Shown: positions 48,947 through 58,939 of the stretch, piece after piece | Position numbering within the stretch: position 1 is the stretch's first letter | Layout of the letters: each line of letters opens with the position of its first letter | Source of the DNA: Armillaria gallica | Taxonomy: Eukaryota > Basidiomycota > Agaricomycetes > Agaricales > Physalacriaceae | Length of the DNA stretch: 64,000 nucleotides | Direction: 5' to 3' | Assembly (NCBI GenBank): GCA_037576215.1 | Contig: JBANDB010000004.1 | Span: 4,030,001 to 4,094,000, forward strand | The notes under the pieces: generated by a model | Databases searched by the model: none | The model's input: only the letters and a program-made list of their open reading frames with translations | Told to the model about the DNA's origin: nothing | Position numbers and translations under genes: made by a program

Positions 48947-49470
48947 TGCTATGTGCATGCCACTGGCCTCCACTTCACATCCATTCCAACCTCAAATCCT
49001 AACTCCAGCATTCTTCACTATTGGACCCCACGGCCTCCTGCTGCTTACCATTACTCTGCTCTATTTGAAATTTCATTTACCATTTCATTTTACTAGTTTA
49101 CATATTAATTCTAGAATCCAAATCTGGTAGTGAACAGACTACTGCCAGAGTCCATCAGACTCTGATTTACCTACTCATATATATACTATAGAATTAGTTG
49201 TAGATACTCAGTTCAAATATCAACTTGGTTTAGCCAAATCTCTCTCTGACTCCAAGTCTAAATTCCATTGCTCTCAAGTCTGCAGCCTCTGCTCTGTTGG
49301 ACTATCTTTACTCTTTATCTAAACCTTTGCTCTCTGCAGACTCTGCTCTGCAATACAATCTTAGGGCTTCAGCTCAAGAATGATGTTGCTAATAGCTTTG
49401 CCAAAGCCCATGCACTCTGTGGACCTCTGCTCATGTGAGTTGCCTTCATCTATTTGGCACATCCCTAACA
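48947..49470 (+). repeat. Gypsy-2 (old copy) 5' LTR
   Basis: The 524-bp LTR, starting TGCTATGTGCATGCC and ending CCCTAACA, matches the reverse complement of both LTRs of the young copy, with many CG to TG/CA changes. It is the same length as those LTRs, so it carries no net indel. Confidence 0.9.
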
Positions 49471-50319
49471 GTATATTCGAACTCAACTCCTTGAGTTGAA
49501 TTTTCTCTAAATCATAACAACCACACACACTTACCCTCCAGAGACAGGCAAAGGCCCAAAACAAAAAACACCAATCTTTTCCATAGAAGACATACCAGCA
49601 TCCCATCCAAAGAAAATCTGGAACTTTTCAGATCAGCCTCTGTCAGAGGACAACCACCCCATAGGGAAACCTACAGCCACTCCAGTTTTACTGCTCGTCA
49701 ATCCAACAACTATGGTTCTCCTAACCTCTTTGATACTTTGCCACCCGATGACCTTCCACATCACTGAAGGACAGGCATATTTGACAGATACTAAGAGAAC
49801 CTGAATCCTCACACCTCAGCACCTCAACCCACATCCAATGGGGAACAAACAGATGCCCCATAATCCAACAATTCTGGAGGCGAGACTGATACTCCTACTC
49901 ATCCTTTGAATCAACACAACCAGGGTGACAATGGATCTGACTCTCAACCAGGTAGCTCAAATGGACCTGGAGGACCTGGTGGCCCCAACGGACCAGGAGG
50001 TCCTGGCGGTCCTGGAGGTCCCAATGGCCCAGGAGGTCTGGGCAGACCTGGCAACAATGTTCCCAACAAGCAAGATTTCTTACGAGAATTCATGAATCTG
50101 TTGTGCAGGGTTTCCACTCTGCTAAACAATCTTCAACCCAACAACATCTGTACCAAGGTCAAAGAACCTGATGTGTTTGATGGCTCCAACCCACAGAAGC
50201 TTAAGGCTTTTATTGTCTCCCTTCAGTTGAACTTTAATGACAGACCCACTGCCTTTGCAGCAGATGCCAGTAAAGTCAACTATGCCATCTCTTTCCTTTC
50301 AAGCACTGCTCTTGACTGG
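49471..50319 (+). pseudogene. gag: Gypsy-2 (old copy) gag, first part
   Basis: The leader includes the segment TATTCGAACTCAA, the counterpart of the self-priming site of the young copy. The Gag frame follows with KENLELFRSAS and the Gly/Pro/Asn collagen-like tract ([11 protein letters not shown] repeats, about 49,965-50,045). The capsid start comes next (KVKEPDVFDGSNPQKLKAF ... NYAISFLSSTALDW), where the young element cuts in at 50,319. Several TGA or TAA stops lie before 49,906. It retains CGA in QDFLREFMN, where the young copy has TGA. Confidence 0.85.
50315..50319. repeat. Target-site duplication ACTGG (left)
   Basis: ACTGG recurs at 58,940-58,944. Removing the young element and one copy restores the Gag reading frame ...LDWFEPDIL. 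Confidence 0.93.
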
Positions 50320-50843
50320 TGTTAGGGATGTGCCAAATAGACAAGGATAACTTGCACGAGCGGAGGTCTGTGGAGTGCGTGGGCTTTGGCGAAGCTATTA
50401 GCAACGTCACCCTTGAGCCGAAGCCCTAAGATTGGATTGCGGAGCGGAGTCCGTGGAGAGCGAAGGTTTGGATAGAGAGCAAAGATAGTCCAATGGAGCA
50501 GAGGCCGCGGACTTGGAGAGCGATAGATTAGACTTGGAGTTAGAGAGAGGTTTGGCTAAACCAAGTTGATATTCGAACTGAGTATCTACAAGTAATTCTA
50601 CAATATATATATGAGTGGGTAAGTCCGAGTCCGAGTCCGATGGGCTCCGGCGGAGGTCTGTTCGCTACCGGATTCGGGTTCTAGAATTAATATGTGAAAT
50701 AGTAAATGAAATGTTAAATGAAATATCAAATGAAGCAGAGTAATGGTAAGCGGTCGGAGCCCGCGGGGTTCGATAGTGAAGGATGGGGTTAGAATTGAAG
50801 TTCGGCTGGGTGTGAAGCGGAGGCCAGCGGCATGCACATAACA
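50320..50843 (-). repeat. Gypsy-2 (young copy) 3' LTR
   Basis: This 524-bp LTR differs from its partner at 58,416-58,939 by 11 transitions and no indels, ten of them at CG sites. The sense strand is minus. Confidence 0.95.
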
Positions 50844-50856
50844 GTATCCCCCCCTT
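50844..50856 (-). promoter_or_regulatory. Gypsy-2 polypurine tract
   Basis: Read on the minus strand AAGGGGGGGATAC abuts the 3' LTR start TGTTATG. This confirms that the element's sense strand is minus. Confidence 0.85.
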
Positions 50857-51005
50857 AGCGTTCTTGCCCTCAAGAGTGCAGATCCCGATGGCCGATCAGG
50901 ATGTTCTTGCAGTAAAAATTTTACCGTGGGAATTTTCGCAACTTAACCTGCTACTTTTACCATCTTCGTCTACTCCCACTTTTTTTGACTTCCTCGTCGT
51001 TTCTC

Positions 51006-52690
51006 ATGTTGAACACCGTCGAATACCGCTTGTCCACCACTCCCGAGCCTTACGAGTCCACCCCGACGCCAGAGGGTTTGACTTTGGAGGCATATCGGCT
51101 TTTGACTGAGGAGCATGCTGCTGCAGAGGAGAAGCATGCGGAGGCCGTGGATGCCCATGAGGAGTGGAAGTCTGCCAAGGCGAAGGAGGCACGTTTGGCC
51201 AAATTGAAGTTGGATAAGGAGCTGCGGTTGGAGAAGTTGAAGGTATTGGAGTTGGAAGAGGAACGGAAAGCGGAGGAGAAACGGAAGGAGGATGAACGGA
51301 TTCGCTTGTTGAAGGAACAGCAGGAGGCCGAGGCGAAACAAAAAGCAGATCTGAAGGCAAAGGCTGATAAGGCGGCCGCGGATGCCGCGGCTAAGAAGAA
51401 ACTGCGGAAGGAGAGGAGGGATAGGGAGAAGGCTCTCGCCGAGGTGGAGGATAAGGGCACGGATGCGGATACCAAGGTAGTTATGCCGGGGATTTCGAAG
51501 GAGGAGGCGCTCAAGAAGTTGAAGGAAATTCGTGATGGTAAGCGGAGGGTGACGGAGTCCGTGGTTTCAACTGCGGATGGAAACAAGAAGCGGAAACGAC
51601 CCACAAAGTCTGCGAGTGTGGTGGAGGAGAGTGGAGAGGAAGGAAAGGCGGGGCCTAGTAAAAAGGCTAAGGTGGATTCTGCGGGCCCTGCGGAGAATGA
51701 GGAGGAGTTGGAGGGAAACAGTAAGTGAATTTCCGGTGGTCTCCGTGGTATGCTAATTAGTTTGTAGAGTGTTGTGTGCGGTGTCACCAGGACGGCGCAA
51801 GGTGTTATGCTCGTCCTGGGTCTGCAAAAACCGTCCGGGGCCGGACATGCTCCCGTTGTAAGACTAAGAAGGCCGCGTGTTCCTTTAACAAGGGCACATC
51901 TTCCATCGCCGTCGGCTCCAAGGAATTCGCAGAGGCGCTTCAGAAGCTGACCGGCATTGTCGACATTCTCGTGAACAAGGTGGACAAGTTGACTGGGGAG
52001 GTCACTCTCCTGCGGGGCCACATCGGGGACTTTGTTGATGACTACAAGACTGAAGATGTCGAGTCCCCCGAGGATATTTTGTCAGCTTCCGATGTGGAGG
52101 AATGGGATGCGTCTTGCATCGAATTGCGCGATTTGAAGGGGGTCAACTCCGAAGCACTCCGGCGTGTTATGCAGTGGCGCCTGGACAAGGATATGGTGCA
52201 ATTGCGGGCGAAAGGACTGGCGGAGCCCGAGAAGATGGACGCCAATGATCCCTATGAACTTAGCAACCACGAGTTCTGGTACGGTCTCGGAGGCCCCAAA
52301 AAGTTGGCTGAGATGAAGTTGAAGCGTGATTACTTCCAAGCCACTCGAAACAAATTTTACAAGTTGGGCGGGCGCTGGTCGGAGTGGGGAATTTGGAAGG
52401 CTTACCTTCGCAAGCACGAGTGCGAAGAATTCCTAGTGGAGGATTCGGATCCGGTGGAGGAGGTTCGTACTGGAAAGGTGCGCAAGGCGCGGAAGCTGTA
52501 TGGACCCGACTTGGGCATTGAGGCCCTCGACAAGCTGTTCGTACTGGCTGATGATCCCGTGGCAGCGTTGATGGATGGGGAGGAGCAGAGTGGGGAGAGT
52601 GCAGATGAGGAAAGTGGTAGTGATTCGGAGTCTGGGGAGGATGTGGAGATGGGTGAAGTGGCGAACACGGTGGAAGCTTCTGAGACCTGA
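51006..52690 (+). CDS. Antisense accessory gene: coiled-coil plus Zn(II)2Cys6-like protein
   Basis: The gene lies inside Gypsy-2 on the strand opposite gag-pol and ends 285 bp from the pol stop, so the two genes converge. Exon 1 (51,006-51,720) and exon 2 (51,768-52,690) join across a 47-bp intron (GTAAGT...CTAAT...TAG) to give 545 residues. Residues about 40-150 form a highly charged Ala/Glu/Lys helix. Residues 241-276 hold cysteines spaced C-X2-C-X6-C-X14-C-X2-C-X6-C with basic residues (CSRCKTKKAAC), the layout of a fungal Zn(II)2Cys6 DNA-binding cluster with a longer loop. A short helix follows (LTGIVDILVNKVDKL), then a Trp/Tyr-rich region and an acidic tail. No stop interrupts it. DNA binding is inferred, and its role in the element is unknown. 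Confidence 0.8.
51721..51767 (+). other. Intron of accessory gene
   Basis: It has 5' GTAAGT, a branch-like GCTAAT 15 bases before the end, and 3' TTTGTAG. Splicing joins EGN to KCCVRC and brings the first cysteines of the cluster into frame. Confidence 0.8.
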
Positions 52691-52975
52691 TCTCCTTCGG
52701 ACGCCTTTCTTGACCATTATTTATATGCATACATAATTGTATTGTTTCTTGAATGCATCCGGGCCCCGTGGGCCCATATCTTGTTGACTTGGAACTTGAA
52801 GTGAGGAAGAGTGGGTTTGAAAATAGAAGGGAAAAATGAATATGAAATATCGCGCGGGTTCTGCTGGAGTCCGGTCCCGATTAGGAAATGAATTTGCAAT
52901 AGTTTTTATGGATTCTATTTGAAATATGAGAGGTCGGAGCCGCTGGAGGCCGATAATGTACAGGTGGGAGAGACG
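52691..52975. other. Convergent 3' flank between accessory gene and pol
   Basis: These 285 bp of AT-richer sequence have no frame. They presumably hold the 3' ends of both transcripts. Confidence 0.5.
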
Positions 52976-55900
52976 TTAAATGGTGGATTTTCGGATGGTG
53001 ACTTTGGCTAGTGGTCCTGGTTTGTCTGGATAGCGACGGTGGAAATCTTCAATGAATTCGTCCGTGGAGAATTCGGTAGCCGGTAACCAAGCAAATTCCT
53101 CGTCGGTGCCTTCATAACCTAACCATTGAATCCTGTAGAGAAGAGGGCACCGGAACCAGCGGTCAAGTTTGGAGTCAAAGATCTGAGCTATTTCGTACTG
53201 CTCTTCACCGTCGACTTCCACCGGAGGCGGCGGAGGTTGAGTGCGATGGGGGATGGTGTTTTCCTCTACAGGTTCAAGTTGTGATACATGGAAGACAGGG
53301 TGAATGGCACGGAGATCTGTCGGAAGTTTGAGGGTGAAGGAATGGGAGCCTGGTTGAGCTATGATTTCGAATGGGCCAAGGAATTTCTCTGTGAATTTCG
53401 CAGTAGGGCGAGTAGTCTTGATATGCTTGGAGCTAAGATAGACTTTGTCACCTACTTTGAAAGGAGGAGCTGGATTCCGGCACTTGTCCGCTTGGATCTT
53501 GTAGCGAGACTGCGCCTGGGTGATTTCGTCGCGTAGGAATTGGTGTAGTTCATCTAGGTTGACTACGAAGTCACAGGCCCGAGCGGAGACAATATCACGT
53601 TCAGGGTGAACAGTGATATTAGGGTGGTAGCCTTTGTTGGCAAAGAATGGAGAGATTCCAGTGGAGGCGTTCGGAGCATTGTTGTATGCAAACTCTGCAA
53701 TGGGTAGTAGTAAATCCCAGTTGTCCTGTTGATAAGAACAATAAATGCGGATGTACTGTTCCAAGGTTTGGTTTGCATGTTCTGTTTGTCTGTCGGCTTC
53801 TGGATGATATCCGGAAGTGAAGTGAAGTTCCATGTCAAGGGCTTTGGCAAAGGCACGCGTGAATTGGGAGACAAATTCGGAGCCACGGTCAGAGGTGATG
53901 TGGTTAGGGACGCCATGTTTAGAGAAAACGTGAATGACGAATAACTGGGCGAGTTCTTTGGAATTAATGGTATCGTGTGTAGGGATGAAGATGGCTTGCT
54001 TGCTTGCACGGTCGATTACTACAGGGATAGCAGTGAATCTGTTGGAATCCGGTAACTGTTCGATGAAATCCATTGAAATGGAATCCCACGGACGTTCTGG
54101 AACCGGCAAGGGTTTCAGCAAACCGTAAGGACGATGTCTAAGTGTCTTGTTGCGACCGCAAACCGTACAAGATTTGATGTAGTGGCGAACATATTCACGC
54201 ATCTGTGGCCAGGTATAGCTCCATCGGACTAATTCCAAGGTCCGATTTTGGCCAAAATGACCTGCTAAGATGTGATTGTGATTATTCTGTAGGACACGGA
54301 GACGGAGATCCTCGGAGTCCGGTACATAGATGCGATTATCAAGACGGAGAATGTCTGATTCATCTACGGACCACTGAGAAGGGGAAGTGGGAGTGGAGGA
54401 TTTGGCCTGCCAGAAACCTTCGGCGGCCGTGGAGTCGGATGGTTGTGCTTGCTTGATGTCTAAATGAAGCTTGTCAATATCCATTATAGCACTAGCACGG
54501 AGGGTAGGTCCTTCGAGGAAAGTAGCGCGGAGAGACGCGGAGAATTGTTCTTGAGTGAATACAGGGCGGAAGTTGTGAGGATTGACTGCTGCATATTGAC
54601 TATCCCCCTCTTTTGGATAGACGTCCCATCATCTAGTGAGTGCGTCCGGTTTTCCTCCGAGTTTCCCTGGTCGGAAGCGGATTACTAGGTTGAATTGGGA
54701 TAGGTATTCAGACCACCGGACTTGCCGTCGGGTGAGAATCTTGGTGGTTGAAAAGTATTCCAGATTCTTGTGGTCTGTTACGACATCGATTGGATCCACG
54801 GAGCCTTCAAGGTAGTGATGCCAGTATTTAAAGGCTTCGAAGATAGCTAGAAGCTCTTTATCATGGGTGTCGTAGTTGAGTTCGGCATTGTGGAGGCTCC
54901 GGGACAGGAAAGCGATAGGGTGGATTTCACCATCATCAAGATAGATAGAGAGGATAGCAGCAATGGCATAGTCGGAGGCGTCGGTTTCCACGACTAATTG
55001 CCGGTCGGGGACCCAATGCGTAAGGATAGGAGCGTGAGTGAAGGCTTGCTTTAGTTCATTGAAAGCGGCCATGCACTTGTCGTCGAATTTCCACGGAGTT
55101 CCTTTGCATGTGAGGCGAGTTAAGGGAATAACGATGTCACTGTACTTGTGGATGAAACGGCGGTAGAAATTGGCGAAGCCAAGGAAGGATTGAATATCCT
55201 TAACTTTACGCGGAACCAGCCAATCTAAAATGGCCTTGACCTTGTCTTCGGACATGCGGAGGCCCTCCGGTGAGAGAATGTAGCCTAGATATTCCACGGA
55301 ATCCCGGTGAAACTCGCATTTGGATCCTTTGCAGTAGAGCCCGTTAGCTCTTAATCTGCGTAGAACCTCGTGTACGTGTTGTCGGTGCTCCGCGGGGTCA
55401 TTGGAATAGATGAGGATGTCGTCGAGGTATACGACTACGGAAACGTCAAGCATGTCAGCAAAAATGTTGTTCACGAAGCGTTGGAACGCCGCGGGAGCAT
55501 TGGTGAGACCAAAAGGCATGACACGCCATTCGAAGGAGCCATAACAGGTCCAGAAGGCTGGTTTCCATTCATCACCTTCAGCTATGCGTACGAGATGATA
55601 AGCATGTCAGAGATCAAGTTTGGTATAGATGCAAGCAGAGCGCATGGAGTCGAGGAGGTTGGAGATGAGTGGAAGGGGATAACGGTCTTTCTTGGATATC
55701 TTGTTTAAGCCACGGAAATCGACACAAAGACGGAGTTCTCCGGTCTTTTTCTTGACAAAAAGCACTGGAGCTCCGTGGGGAGAGCGTGAGGGCGTGATGA
55801 ATCCACTACGGAGATTATCGTCAATAAACTCATGTAAAGCTTTGAGCTCAGACTCCGAGAGGGAGTAAATTGGCCCAAGCGGGGGAGACGTTCCTTCCTC

Positions 55901-56830
55901 AATATTGATCTTGAGGTCGTACGGTCTGTGCTCGGGGAGTTTTTCGGAGAGCGAGTCACTGAAAACATCAGCAAAGTCGTGATATTCTGCTGGTAGGTCT
56001 GTCATATCCGGCGGGGCCATGGAACTGCCCATTCCGCTGATGCTCGGTGCAGAAGGTTGGAGAGTGTATTGTTGGGCTCCATCTTCAGCACATGCTCGAA
56101 CAAAAGCGGCCGCGGAGATGATAGATATCTTGGGGGTAACTGATGCAGAAAAGGAAGGGATGGTAGGATAGGAATAGATGGGTTCGTATGGTGGCGGAGG
56201 CCGTCGTGATCTCGGGGTTGGCTTGGAAGCCGGGGTTGGAATAGGATTAGGAGTTGGATGAGGAATGTCCGCGCGGTTAGATGCAGTTGCGTCGGAAGCC
56301 GCAGAAGCGCTTGCAGGGGAAGAGACACCTGGTAATGGTGAATGGAAAGTGATACTGTGCTTTGCCCAGTCAATCAACAGATTGCAGCGGGAAAGCCAGT
56401 TGTATCCCAGAACAATGTTACAGGATGAATCTAGACGAGTGACATAGAAGTCGATAGGGATGATGTCTCCAGAAGGGAAATGGACTGGAAGGGTAATCGA
56501 TTGAGAAATATGAGATCCGGCGGAGCTGTCAAGGAGCCGAAGTTAGACAGGAGGGATGGGTTTGGTAGGAAGGTTGTGATCCTCAACGTATTTGGAGTCG
56601 ACGAAACAATGGCTAGAACCAGAGTCAACCAAGGCAAGAAAACGAAGGATAGTAATGATTGGAGAGCCATCGGACTCCGTACCGGAGCTGACTTCAGAAG
56701 AGAGTGATACGGTTAGTGAATGGTTGGAAAGAGCGGCGGCGTTGAGGGTGACAACCTCCGATGTGCGATTACAGTCAACGCAACCCTGATCTCGCACAGA
56801 GGATACAGGGCTGCCCTCTAGTTTTCCGGC
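52976..56830 (-). pseudogene. pol: Gypsy-2 Pol: protease, RT, RNase H, integrase, chromodomain
   Basis: One frame, -1 relative to gag, runs for about 1,280 codons. Aspartic protease has ALVDSGSSHCF (about 56,650). RT (about 55,900-55,330) has KKTGELRLCVDFRGLN and an intact [11 protein letters not shown]. RNase H (about 55,020-54,700) has VVETDASDYAIAA and VTDHKNLEYF. The integrase finger keeps H-H-C-C (about 54,270-54,140), and its core keeps D (MDFIEQLP), D (ITSDRGSEF) and E (DRQTEHANQ, the usual G changed to R). A chromodomain (about 53,190-53,040) reads YRIQWLGYEGTDEEFAWLP. Only three stops occur: TAA at 56,543, TGA at 55,607 and TGA at 54,629. The old copy has CGA at the site of the second. 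It may be only a few mutations from an active element. Confidence 0.93.
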
Positions 56831-58371
56831 TCCATCGGGGCCGGATCATCAGAGGCAGGTGCAGGTTCTTCAACTTCTGCGGCACGGCCTTTAGCGGGAG
56901 CCGCGGCCTTGCGTTTGTTGCAGTCCTCGGTCTTGTGCTTGCCTCCACAGAACATACAGAGGTTGTTCTTTCGGCGGCGGTCCTTTTCTTCTTGAGTAAG
57001 ACGGCCGTCTTTGCCTAGCTTATCAGCATAGGGCTTGGGGTTGGAAGTGGATCCCGAGGAGTTGGAATCGGAAGACTTCGGGGCTGATCCGGAAGTCGAA
57101 GAACTGGCGTTGGAATTGGAACCCTTGGATTTAGGGTTGTTGGAGTATGAACTGGAGGACTTGTTTTCCTGATTTTCACAGGATACCTCCGTCCTCCGAG
57201 TCCAATAGCGAGCGTTGAGTTCTTGGGCTAGGAAGCGCATGTCACGGAGATTGTTAGGTTTCCCGTGGTGAGCCATATCATCCTTAATGCGCGTACAAAG
57301 TCCGCGGTAGAAAGCATGGCGAAGGGAATTGTCGCCGTAGCCAACTTGGGAGGCGTATTGATTAAACTGAACCATATACTTCATGATTCGGTCTCCATCG
57401 CGCATCTGGAGATGTTCCAGGGCATCCTCGGCATCTCTGATGGCATCGAAAGGACCAAAGTTGGTTCGAAGTTCATCAAGGAAGGTGGTGTAAGAGTATT
57501 GCCATGCCGGTGGATTCTGGGGATTGGGACGGAGGATGTCTGGTTCAAACCAGTCAAGAGCGGTGCCAGAAAGGAAGGAGATGGCGTAGTTGACTTTACT
57601 GGCATCCACCGCAAAAGCAGTGTGTCTGTCATTAAAGTTCAACTGAAGCAAGACAATGAAGGCCTTAAGCTTCCGCAGGTCGGAGCCGTCAAATGTATCA
57701 GGTTCTTTGACCTTGGTACGGATGTTGTTGGGTCGAGGATTGTTTAGCGAAGTGGAAACCCCGTGCAACAGGTTCATGAATTCTCATAAGAATTCTTGCT
57801 CGTTGGGAACATTGTTGTCGGGTCCGCCCGGTCCTCCTGGTCCATTGGGACCTCCTGGCCCTCTGGGGCCTCCGGGACCACCAGGACCACCTGGTCCGTT
57901 GGGGCTGCCGGGGCCTCCGGGTCCGTTGGGGCTACCTGGGGAGTCGGATCCATCGTCACCCTGGTTGTGTCGATTCGGAGGATGAGTGGGGGTATCGGTT
58001 TTGCCTCCGGAATCATCGGATCCCACGGCGTCTGTTTGTTCCCCATTGGAGGTGGGTTGAGGTACTGGGGTATGTGGATCCGGGTTTTCTCGGTATCCGT
58101 TGAATATGCCTGTCCTTCGGTGACGTAGAAGGTCGTCGGGTGGCGGAGTACCGAAAGGGTTAGGAGAACCGTAGTTGTCGGATTGACGAGCCGTGAAACC
58201 GGAGTGGCTGTAGGTTTCCCTACGGGATGGTTGTCCTCCGATGGAGGCCGATCTGAAAAGCTCCGGATTTTCCTTGGATGTGGATGCTGCTATGTCATCC
58301 ATGGAAAAGATTGGTGTTTTTCGTTTCAGGCCTTCGCCTGTCTCTGGAGGGTAAGTATATGTGGTTGTCAT
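56818..58371 (-). pseudogene. gag: Gypsy-2 Gag
   Basis: The frame starts [14 protein letters not shown] at 58,371 and ends TAG at 56,818, 517 codons, with one TGA at 57,784-57,786 (LREF in the old copy). The N-terminal third is Ser/Pro-rich, then a collagen-like Gly-Gly-Pro/Asn tract lies at about residues 147-188. The capsid follows ([49 protein letters not shown]). A Ser/Asn-rich linker leads to a zinc knuckle CMFCGGKHKTEDC (CX2CX3HX4C, one residue shorter than usual before the His) near 56,930. Confidence 0.92.
56821..56827 (-). promoter_or_regulatory. Possible -1 frameshift site
   Basis: The heptamer G-GAA-AAC sits directly before the gag stop TAG, and pol is in the -1 frame. The A-site AAC can slip to AAA; the P-site GAA-to-GGA slip is poor, so this is only a weak candidate. 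Overlap of the frames at this point is what a gag-pol fusion would need. Confidence 0.35.
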
Positions 58372-58402
58372 GATTTAGAGAAAAATTTGACTCAAGGGGT
58401 TG

Positions 58403-58413
58403 AGTTCGAATAT
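58403..58413 (-). promoter_or_regulatory. Gypsy-2 self-priming site
   Basis: Read on the minus strand ATATTCGAACT lies two bases inside the 5' LTR. It is perfectly complementary over 11 bases to AGTTCGAATAT in the LTR (58,665-58,675 on the plus strand as the inverse), which is the predicted RNA 5' end. Confidence 0.7.
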
Positions 58414-58415
58414 AC

Positions 58416-58939
58416 TGTTAGGGACGTGCCAAATAGACAAGGATAACTCGCACGAGCGGAGGTCCGTGGAGTGCGTGGGCTTTGGCGAAGCTATTAGCAA
58501 CGTCACCCTTGAGCCGAAGCCCTAAGATTGGATTGCGGAGCGGAGTCCGCGGAGAGCGAAGGTTTGGATAGAGAGCAAAGATAGTCCAACGGAGCGGAGG
58601 CCGCAGACTTGGAGAGCGATAGATTAGACTTGGAGTTAGAGAGAGGTTTGGCTAAACCAAGTTGATATTCGAACTGAGTATCTACAAGTAATTCTACAAT
58701 ATATATATGAGTGGGTAAGTCCGAGTCCGAGTCCGATGGGCTCCGGCGGAGGTCTGTTCGCTACCGGATTCGGGTTCTAGAATTAATATGTGAAATAGTA
58801 AATGAAATGTTAAATGAAATATCAAATGAAGCAGAGTAATGGTAAGCGGTCGGAGCCCGCGGAGTTCGATAGTGAAGGATGGGGTTAGAATTGAAGTTCG
58901 GCTGGGTGTGAAGCGGAGGCCGGCGGCATGCGCGTAACA
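58416..58939 (-). repeat. Gypsy-2 (young copy) 5' LTR
   Basis: The 524-bp LTR runs TGTTACGCGCATGCC to CCCTAACA on the minus strand. It holds a run of AT repeats (58,699-58,708) as TATA box. It is followed by the duplicated ACTGG at 58,940-58,944. Confidence 0.95.
58665..58708 (-). promoter_or_regulatory. Gypsy-2 LTR promoter: TATA box and predicted start
   Basis: On the minus strand ATATATATAT (58,708-58,699) lies about 30 bases before AGTTCGAATAT (58,675-58,665). The same arrangement is present in the 3' LTR and, diverged, in the old copy. Confidence 0.6.

Larger units (their letters stand above)
50320..58939 (-). mobile_element. Gypsy-2: young, nearly complete chromovirus with antisense extra gene
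   Basis: The 8,620-bp element, sense on the minus strand, has two 524-bp LTRs and a 5-bp duplication ACTGG. It carries a self-priming site, gag (one premature stop), pol (three premature stops), a polypurine tract and an accessory spliced gene on the opposite strand between pol and the 3' LTR. CG dinucleotides are frequent, in contrast to most of the window, so the insertion is recent. RT, integrase and chromodomain motifs are intact. It lies inside an older copy of the same family. Confidence 0.95.

Noticed and set aside
51050..52021. 323-codon minus-strand frame as a gene
   Set aside because: It mirrors the Lys/Glu-rich accessory gene and is dominated by Ser/Phe/Ala runs, the expected shadow of AAG/GAG-rich coding sequence.
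57265..57747. 160-codon plus-strand frame over Gypsy-2 gag
   Set aside because: It is a shadow of the well-supported minus-strand Gag.
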